Assembly: GCA_937981555.1 (NCBI GenBank)
Contig: CALJOK010000078.1
Span: 1-58,307, forward strand
Origin: an uncultured Saprospiraceae bacterium
Lineage (GTDB): Bacteria; Bacteroidota; Bacteroidia; Chitinophagales; Saprospiraceae
Length of the DNA stretch: 58,307 bases
Reading direction: 5' to 3'
This document shows positions 54,001-58,307 of the stretch, in pieces (positions within the stretch are counted from its first letter, which is position 1; every line of letters begins with the position of its first letter). The position numbers and the translations under genes are program-made. The notes below the pieces were generated by a model, which was not told where the DNA came from, did no database searches, and was given only the letters and a program-made list of their open reading frames with translations.

Positions 54001-54383
54001 GCCAATTTGTTGTACCATTTCCAATCATATTCTGTGTCAGTTGCGGCATGAATTCCAACATAACCTCCACCTGCTTGAATGTATCTTTCAAAATCTGCTT
54101 GCTGCGCATAATCTAAAACATCGCCAGTTGTATTTAAAAAAACTACTGCGGAATATTGCTTTAATGTTTCTTCGGTGAAAAAAGAGGCATCTTCGGTGGT
54201 GTCAACTTTAAGGTTGTTTTCCAAACCCATTTTAAGCAAAGCCGTTTGACCTGCAGCTATCGAGGTATGCCTAAATTCGGCAGTTTTGGAAAAAACTAAA
54301 ATTCGCTTTTCTTCTTGAGTGCAAGAAGAAATAAATAGAAGAAAGAGAGAACAAGTGATAAATTGTACTATTTTTTTTGACAT
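51015..54383 (-). CDS. Giant lipoprotein: ThuA + sorbosone dehydrogenase-like + PKD + cytochrome c
   Basis: 1122 residues. Lipoprotein signal with C21 (LLFISSC). ThuA-like domain (about 28-245: KTAEFRHTSI, AVVFLNTTGD, GGGYVGIHAATDTEYDW, HPMSWFHEFDGGRAFYTGMGH). Next a six-bladed GSDH/sorbosone dehydrogenase-like propeller (about 265-685: DGLIGLAVDPKFEENNWIYLFY, HSGGSLEFGPDGNLFIGVGD, YWGDVGPDSG). PKD module (about 690-785). Class I cytochrome c with haem motif C858-K-S-C861-H862 and a Met ligand probably in GETMMSAHP. A beta domain follows (about 985-1122, CBM6-like). It should oxidise a sugar and pass electrons to its own haem at the membrane surface (inference). Divergent from the peroxiredoxin-like gene. 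Confidence 0.93.
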   Translation of the reverse strand: MSKKIVQFITCSLFLLFISSCTQEEKRILVFSKTAEFRHTSIAAGQTALLKMGLENNLKVDTTEDASFFTEETLKQYSAVVFLNTTGDVLDYAQQADFERYIQAGGGYVGIHAATDTEYDWKWYNKLAGAYFNGHPKIQEANLNILEKNHPATAGINDPWAKTDEWYNFKNINPEINVLIEIDESTYEGGAHQGEQHPMSWFHEFDGGRAFYTGMGHADETFKEPIFLQHLLGGIRYAIGDKKLDYSAANSPRVPEENRFVKEVLDFNLNEPMEMEEVPNGILFVERRGAIKRYDFEDKITYEIAQLDVFYGNEDGLIGLAVDPKFEENNWIYLFYTAPGEISKQHISRFNLENDSLILASEKLLLTIPTIRKCCHSGGSLEFGPDGNLFIGVGDNTNPFESEGFAPIDERKNRALWDAQRSASNTNDLRGKILRITPQSDGTYSIPKGNLFAEGTEKARPEIYAMGLRNPFRFSIDSKNGNVYWGDVGPDSGKEDSLRGPAGMGEFNQARKAGYWGWPYTRGNNQAYNDYDFTTEKSGEKFDPKNIINDSPNNTGLKKLPSIESSMIWFSYDKSDEFPWLGKGGVNPMAGPVFHTADFPKATEGFPDYFDNKLFVYEWMRDWIYVVSMDKNQNYSHAESFMPNSEFSHPMDMFFGTDGKMYVLEYGQKWNVQNIDARLCRINYIKGNRPPLARINADKEVGAAPLTIQFSAKESKDDDQDELTYEWFFIKEEVQSTEMNPTFSFEKIGVFDVKLKVTDAAGLSVTTNKKILVGNEAPQLSIEMDNQDATYWNGKKVNYKVVVQDLEDGNTEDKTIDANKIKVTMNYLAEGEDLIIATLGHQQNTVPEGKLLIDGSDCKSCHGEYEKVNGPSYVEIATKYGNEDTDYLVSSIIKGSVGTWGETMMSAHPQLEIAEVKKMVQYILSLNPNQDINEKNIAIAGTLEFTEHLKSDSEGKYILMASYLDNGNPNLENSALSVMDQMIFNPPKIQAEAADERTEGLGIWDNDGAILVGSIVHNSFLEFKNQSFENLTSIKLAAKYNAGYDYQGKVEIRENSPTGNVIGEAELGYFDKDKIGTKYYQIPVSPTIEVGDLFLVFKNPKDDKQFVLNADWILLNHEMVNR

Positions 54384-54420
54384 GCTATTTTTTTGGAAAA
54401 ATAGTGAAATTCAACGTGGA

Positions 54421-54446
54421 AATATTATTTTTTAGGAAATAATATT
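54421..54446. repeat. Perfect AT-rich inverted repeat in a divergent promoter region
   Basis: AATATTATTT (54421-54430) and AAATAATATT (54437-54446) are exact complements around TTTAGG, 38 bp upstream of the ThuA/dehydrogenase start. It may be an operator or a leader hairpin. Confidence 0.45.
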
Positions 54447-54505
54447 ATCTACCCTCCATTTTTAATTGACTCCATTTTATCGAACTTAAAATCCATTATC
54501 TTGAC

Positions 54506-54546
54506 CTAATTGTCCATATTTCTATTTCAGCTTTGCCTTAGATTTG
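54506..54546 (+). promoter_or_regulatory. Promoter with CTAAwTrTCCATA motif, peroxiredoxin-like gene
   Basis: CTAATTGTCCATATTT (54506-54521) belongs to a 16-bp motif also present at 56568 and 57276. The -7 box TAGATTTG lies at 54539-54546, 47 bp before the start codon. Confidence 0.5.
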
Positions 54547-54592
54547 TATTTATCATTATTAGAATAATGTCTAATGATGCAAAATAAATAAT

Positions 54593-55126
54593 ATGAAAAA
54601 ATTAAAAGAAGGCACTTCTGCTATCCATTTTAAGGCAAACGATTTAAATGGAAATGTGATAGACCTAAAAAACTTTAAGGGTAAAAAATTATTGATTAGC
54701 TTTTTTAGAAAAGCAGCTTGTCCATTTTGTAATATGGGTTTGCAGGACTTAATCAAACGCCACAAAGAATTTGAAGAAAAGGGAATTCAAGTGATCACAC
54801 TTTTCGCCTCGCCTAAAAAAGAGGTTTTAAAATATGCGGGTAAACAAAATCCTCCTTTCCCAATTATCGCTGACGGAGATTTTAAAATCTATGAGAAATA
54901 TGGAGTGGATGTTTCCTACATAGGTATGCTAAAATCTATGGTCAATCCAATAAAAACTTTTAAAGCAATGACTGGAGGATTTTTTAGTTTAAGAAGCATG
55001 ACTCAAGATCCAGTAATTCCTGCAGATTTTTTGATTGATGAAAATCAAAAAATTCATAGGGCATATTATGGTAAAGATTATGATGACCATATTCCCATCT
55101 CTGAGATATTAGCTTGGGCAGCATAA
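54593..55126 (+). CDS. AhpC/TSA-type peroxiredoxin-like thiol protein
   Basis: 177 residues, cytoplasmic (no signal peptide). Thioredoxin fold of the AhpC/TSA/redoxin group: NFKGKKLLISFFRKAACPFC with C43-P-F-C46 in the active-site position, then VITLFASPKKEVLKYAG and PFPIIADGDFKIYEKYG. The CPFC motif is closer to a thiol-disulfide exchange site than to the single Cys of classic peroxiredoxins, with an RKAAC context. Probably reduces peroxides or disulfides. An exported NTF2-like protein follows after 58 bp and an AraC regulator after that. Confidence 0.88.
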   Translation: MKKLKEGTSAIHFKANDLNGNVIDLKNFKGKKLLISFFRKAACPFCNMGLQDLIKRHKEFEEKGIQVITLFASPKKEVLKYAGKQNPPFPIIADGDFKIYEKYGVDVSYIGMLKSMVNPIKTFKAMTGGFFSLRSMTQDPVIPADFLIDENQKIHRAYYGKDYDDHIPISEILAWAA

Positions 55127-55184
55127 GACCTATTTATTTTCTTACAAAAAAATTATTTTTTTAACTACTATTTAATTATTCATT

Positions 55185-55607
55185 ATGAAAAAGATATTTT
55201 TCACCATAACATTAATAACAATTTTTATGATACAGACACAAGCTCAAACCAGCAGCCTACAACTTATTGAAAAAACAATTAATCATTACTTCGATGGAAT
55301 GGTCAATCACAATGCTGATTCCTTCACTAAAGCGTTTCATCCAACAGCTATCATGAGATGGAACGATGGCGCGAAATACTCAGAAGTTAATGCTGTTGAG
55401 GCATTAAGTGGTTATGTAAATTCCAATGATACAGTAAAAACAAAGACTAAAATTGTCAATGTTAATATTGTAGGTGACGCTGCCAACGTTCATTTAGAAT
55501 TGGAATATGAAACCTTTACCTTTGTTGATTTTATGCACCTAATGAAAATAGAAGGGGAGTGGAAAATCGTTAGTAAAACTTACACTACAGTAAAGAAGGA
55601 TTTTTAA
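55185..55607 (+). CDS. Exported NTF2-like (SnoaL/lumazine-binding type 2) protein
   Basis: 140 residues. Signal peptide to about 20 (MIQTQAQ), then one NTF2-like domain: IEKTINHYFDGMVNHNADSF, FHPTAIMRWNDGA, DAANVHLELEYETFTFVDFMHLM, GEWKIVSKTY. Family members bind small molecules or have lost catalysis; function unknown. Likely co-transcribed with the upstream peroxiredoxin-like gene. Confidence 0.85.
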   Translation: MKKIFFTITLITIFMIQTQAQTSSLQLIEKTINHYFDGMVNHNADSFTKAFHPTAIMRWNDGAKYSEVNAVEALSGYVNSNDTVKTKTKIVNVNIVGDAANVHLELEYETFTFVDFMHLMKIEGEWKIVSKTYTTVKKDF

Positions 55608-55723
55608 AAGAGATCACCGAAAGAAGATATCTGTTTTAGAGTTTGGTTGTAGTTTATATTTAAGCTTCGATCAAGCTCTAACAGAATCAACCTAGTCACC
55701 AATTTAACTTCAATCGAATTAAC

Positions 55724-56566
55724 ATGATTACAGCTCATTCCTCTTTTAAATATCAGAATCAAGTACTCATTGAAAAGATAAAAATTCTTCCTCCTTTTCG
55801 TTCTGAGGCTATGTTTCAAAATACAGGATGCTTTATATATTTTAAGGAACAAGGTCCTCAACTATTTTCATCCGAAGTAAATACTCGATTGAAAGGTAAT
55901 GAAGCGGTCCTCTTAAAGTGTGGTAATCACTTCTTAGATTTATTAAGAGAAACAAAAAATGATCAAGTTGAAGTAATTGTAGTGCACCTTTTTCCTGAAG
56001 TTCTGAAAAAATTATATACAGGAGATTTACCAGAAATCATTAAAAAGCAAAGTAATAGTAAGAGTAGTCAAGTTGTGGTATCGAGTAATGTTATTACAAA
56101 GTTTATAGATTCTTTGGAATTTTATTTTCAAAATCCTTCCTTGGTGAATAATGATTTATTGGAGTTGAAAATCAAGGAATTAATATTATTGCTGATTCAG
56201 TCAAAGAACATCAATTCCATTATGGAATTAGTGGCTGATCTATATTCTACGAATACAATTCAAGTAAAAGAGGTGATCGAATTGCATTTATTTTCTAACC
56301 TGAAATTAGATCAACTAGCTAAATTATGCAATCTAAGTTTATCCTCTTTTAAGCGGGAATTTAAAAAAGAATATAATGATAGTCCCACCAATTATATCAA
56401 TGACAGAAGACTCGAAAAAGCAAAAGAATTATTAAGTATTACAGATTTGCCGATTAGTGAAATTGCCTATGAAACTGGGTTTCAAGATTCCTTATATTTT
56501 ACCAGACTTTTCAAAAAAAAGATAGGTATTCCTCCTACAGCATATCGGACAGAAAATTCACTTTGA
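55724..56566 (+). CDS. AraC-family transcriptional regulator
   Basis: 280 residues. An N-terminal cupin-like sensing domain (about 1-120, MITAHSSFKYQNQVLIEKIK, NEAVLLKCGNHFLDLL) and a C-terminal pair of helix-turn-helix motifs (about 185-275: LKLDQLAKLCNLSLSSFKREF and LPISEIAYETGFQDSLYFTRLF ... IGIPPTAYR). It lies between the peroxiredoxin-like and quinone reductase genes, both of which carry the same 16-bp upstream motif, so it is the best candidate to bind that motif. Inducer unknown. Confidence 0.92.
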   Translation: MITAHSSFKYQNQVLIEKIKILPPFRSEAMFQNTGCFIYFKEQGPQLFSSEVNTRLKGNEAVLLKCGNHFLDLLRETKNDQVEVIVVHLFPEVLKKLYTGDLPEIIKKQSNSKSSQVVVSSNVITKFIDSLEFYFQNPSLVNNDLLELKIKELILLLIQSKNINSIMELVADLYSTNTIQVKEVIELHLFSNLKLDQLAKLCNLSLSSFKREFKKEYNDSPTNYINDRRLEKAKELLSITDLPISEIAYETGFQDSLYFTRLFKKKIGIPPTAYRTENSL

Positions 56567-56567
56567 T

Positions 56568-56629
56568 CTAAATATCCATATCTACGGACCTTTCCACCAT
56601 TTCTTCTCTTCTCATTTCCCATACTTTTA
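56568..56629 (+). promoter_or_regulatory. Promoter with CTAAwTrTCCATA motif, quinone reductase gene
   Basis: CTAAATATCCATATCT (56568-56583) starts exactly 54 bp before TACTTTTA (56622-56629), a one-mismatch -7 box. The same 54-bp spacing occurs at 57276. Confidence 0.5.
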
Positions 56630-56664
56630 TAATTAGAATTAATAAATAAAAAAAGATTTTAATT

Positions 56665-57195
56665 ATGAAAATACTTATCGTTATAACTCATCCAACTCTT
56701 GAAAAATCATTAATCAATAAACGTTGGATTGAAGAGTTAGAAAAATATCCTGAAAGATATATTCTACACAATCTCCACGAGGTCTATCCCAATGAAGAAA
56801 TTGATGTAGAGGAAGAGCATCGCTTACTAGAATCTGTAGATAAGATCGTATTTCAATTTCCATTCTATTGGTTTAACTGTCCACCACTTTTTAAAAAATG
56901 GATAGATAAAGTTTTAAACCATGGGTGGGCTTATGGGAAAGATAGTGGCTACAAGTTGGAAGGAAAGAAAGTAGCTTTGGCTATTTCTGCAGGTATCAAA
57001 GAAGAAGATTATCAAACTGATGGAAGATATAAGTACACGCTTGAACAACTCACGAGTCCTTTCGAGATTACATTTCTTTATGTTAAAGCTGACTATCAAC
57101 CTTTCTATGCTTTCTTTGCGGCGGAGTACAAACCTACTTCTGAGTTAATCTCACAAAACGCAGAAGGTTATATTAAATTCTTAGAAAACCTATAA
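56665..57195 (+). CDS. NAD(P)H quinone oxidoreductase of the flavodoxin-fold (KefF/MdaB-like) family
   Basis: 176 residues, cytoplasmic. Flavodoxin-like fold: MKILIVITHPTLEKSLINK at the FMN phosphate site, ESVDKIVFQFPFYWFNCPP with the conserved FPFYW segment, LFKKWIDKVLNHGWAYG, and GKKVALAISAG. Family enzymes reduce quinones with two electrons and protect from redox-cycling compounds. Preceded by its own motif-bearing promoter behind the AraC gene. Confidence 0.93.
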   Translation: MKILIVITHPTLEKSLINKRWIEELEKYPERYILHNLHEVYPNEEIDVEEEHRLLESVDKIVFQFPFYWFNCPPLFKKWIDKVLNHGWAYGKDSGYKLEGKKVALAISAGIKEEDYQTDGRYKYTLEQLTSPFEITFLYVKADYQPFYAFFAAEYKPTSELISQNAEGYIKFLENL

Positions 57196-57275
57196 ATTTT
57201 TATTTACAGCTGAGGTTTTAAATCTCAGTTGTATTTTTTATATGGAACTGTTTTTTTTATAAATAATCTTTTGGA

Positions 57276-57337
57276 CTAAATATCCATAATTCCGAATGCT
57301 TTCTCCATTTCATCCTTTTCTAATCCTCATATCTTTG
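57276..57337 (+). promoter_or_regulatory. Promoter with CTAAwTrTCCATA motif, NTF2-like gene
   Basis: CTAAATATCCATAATT (57276-57291) starts 54 bp before the -7 box TATCTTTG (57330-57337), which lies 115 bp before the start codon. Confidence 0.5.
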
Positions 57338-57452
57338 TAATATAATCAATAAGTGGTGAAGCTGTTTTTATCAAATCATAAATAACAGTAATCGAAAAAA
57401 TTTAATTTTCCACAATCACAGCTTATATTTTTTAAACGTAAAAAATAATAAA

Positions 57453-57836
57453 ATGAAAAAAGTAATTTTTTTCCTATTGATGGTAACACTTACCACTTCA
57501 ATCTTTGCACAAACAAAAGTAGACCAAAAAAAAGAAATTAAAACACTAATGGAAGCAAGTCGGGCATGGGCAAAATCTTCTTCTCCAGAAATGTTTATGA
57601 GCTTTATTGGTAAAGATGCATTAATGATGGCACCAGATAAGGCAATTGCAAAAGGACATCTAGAAATTGGAAAATTGTTGGGTGAGTTTCAATCATATCC
57701 AGGATTCCAAATTGTATGGGAACCGCAGGAGGCACATGTTTCAAGTAGTGGAGATTTAGGTTATACTGTGGATCGAATTTTAGTTAATTTTACGGGAGAG
57801 GACGGAAAAAAAATTGATGTATTTGAAAAGGAGTGA
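57453..57836 (+). CDS. Exported DUF4440/NTF2-like protein, frameshifted near the end
   Basis: 127 codons to TGA at 57834-57836. Signal peptide to about 20 (TSIFAQ), then an NTF2-like domain (IKTLMEASRAWAKSSSPEMFMSF, DALMMAPDKAIAKGHLEI, SSSGDLGYTVDRILVNF). The final strands are missing from this frame but continue in the -1 frame directly at the stop (see 57830-57925). Full length would be about 157 residues, normal for the family. Confidence 0.8.
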   Translation: MKKVIFFLLMVTLTTSIFAQTKVDQKKEIKTLMEASRAWAKSSSPEMFMSFIGKDALMMAPDKAIAKGHLEIGKLLGEFQSYPGFQIVWEPQEAHVSSSGDLGYTVDRILVNFTGEDGKKIDVFEKE

Positions 57837-57925
57837 CCGTTTGGAAAAAGGATGCTAAGGGAGATTGGAAACTAGCTGTTGATATTTGGAATATTGATCC
57901 TACGATCAAATCTATTTATAAGTAA
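57830..57925 (+). pseudogene. Displaced C-terminus of the DUF4440-like gene
   Basis: In the -1 frame, GGA at 57830 onwards encodes GVTVWKKDAKGDWKLAVDIW and a further 11 residues before TAA at 57923-57925. This is the expected end of the DUF4440 fold. A single missing G at 57830, a sequencing error, or a -1 ribosomal slip on AAAAG would explain it. Confidence 0.75.
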
Positions 57926-57962
57926 ACTCAACTAAATTGTTTTTACAGAATATTAAGTAATG

Positions 57963-57989
57963 CCTGAGTAGTCAATTTGATTACTCAGG
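57963..57989 (+). terminator. Hairpin after the frameshifted gene
   Basis: CCTGAGTA (57963-57970) pairs perfectly with TACTCAGG (57982-57989), extended by inner TCA/TGA pairs; located 38 bp after the displaced stop. The T-tract is weak. Confidence 0.6.
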
Positions 57990-58225
57990 TATTACTAGGT
58001 GGAATCTCTTTGCATATACTAATTTTAACTTTACCCGCTTGTGCTTGTACTTGTGCTTCTTGTTTCGTTATAGAACAAAACATTATCTCTTGCGCTGATC
58101 CTCTGAACCACGTTTATTCTTAAGCGATTTGTCTAATTACTAAAAAATAAACACAGTCTAGAGAGTCCTATGGTATATACACGAAAGGGCACTAGTTCCA
58201 ATTCAATTTCCTTATATTTCCTCTA
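57990..58225. other. Intergenic region at the right edge
   Basis: No gene recognised. Short GTGCTTGTACTTGTGCTTCT repeats (58040-58059) are the only visible feature. Confidence 0.35.
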
Positions 58226-58307
58226 TGGGAAAAAAATCAAGAAGTAAACTCGGTCACCTAATATTGGAAGATGGTTTTAGCCTTCTGATAAATAGCATGG
58301 TTGTTCG
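58226..58307 (+). CDS. Start of a gene cut by the window edge
   Basis: ATG at 58226 opens a frame that stays open to the edge and begins MGKKSRSKLGHLILEDGFS. Only 27 codons are visible, so no family can be given and chance cannot be excluded. Confidence 0.3.

Noticed and set aside
1-58307. CRISPR array, tRNA or rRNA genes
   Set aside because: No regularly spaced identical repeats, cloverleaf-like sequence with CCA-type ends, or rRNA-like segments were seen on reading through; short RNA genes could still be missed by eye.

Overview
The window looks like chromosomal DNA of a member of the Bacteroidota, most likely a Saprospiraceae-type marine or activated-sludge gliding/predatory lineage (lineage is inference from gene content). 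Reasons: strongly AT-rich DNA, several type IX secretion (T9SS) C-terminal sorting tails plus one CHU_C (type B) tail, a five-domain hybrid two-component (HTCC) protein, M56/BlaI pairs, Tat-exported sugar enzymes, lipoproteins with acidic residues after the cysteine, and promoter boxes of the Bacteroidota -7 type TAnnTTTG in front of several genes. No rRNA, tRNA, CRISPR array or intact insertion sequence was seen.

Layout. 0-6 kb: a T9SS subtilase, a membrane-anchored exported TPR-CHAT (caspase-like) protein whose signal-peptide codons contain a perfect terminator hairpin, and an outer-membrane-type protein. 6-18 kb: a DUF5995-like protein, a large CotH/lamin-tail secreted protein, a PhnA-like/unknown pair, a second very large T9SS subtilase with PKD modules, a surface lipoprotein. 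17.4-25.5 kb (all minus): a BlaI repressor - M56 antirepressor - esterase operon, then an outer-membrane protein - MMPL/RND transporter - LolA-like operon. 25.5-29.3 kb: gene-poor accessory stretch with a divergent SDR/TetR pair with twin operators, a decayed gene, a structured GC-rich island and a truncated barrel protein. 29.3-33 kb: zinc-ribbon membrane protein, Tat-lipoprotein sugar isomerase, GH20 hexosaminidase, then a GCAGAG-type inverted-repeat element.

33.3-36.9 kb is the most unusual part: four closely spaced plus-strand genes, three of which share an undescribed domain (motifs GGxW and PGxYRVxAxxQxxD...FEDLG), one carries two DUF1508-like repeats, and the last ends in a CHU_C domain, yet none has a recognisable signal peptide. 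A SARP-like regulator with a degenerate receiver domain follows at 37.8 kb. 39-42.6 kb: a FAD monooxygenase/TetR divergent pair with twin palindromes and a Tat-exported Gfo/Idh oxidoreductase. 42.9-49 kb: a cytoplasmic hybrid PAS kinase convergent with the HTCC sensor. 49-51 kb: insertion-sequence-like debris next to a truncated adhesin. 51-54.4 kb: a giant ThuA-sorbosone dehydrogenase-PKD-cytochrome c lipoprotein. 54.5-58 kb: a small redox regulon (peroxiredoxin-like, two NTF2-like exported proteins, one of them frameshifted, and a quinone reductase) around an AraC regulator, with a shared 16-bp motif before three of its promoters.
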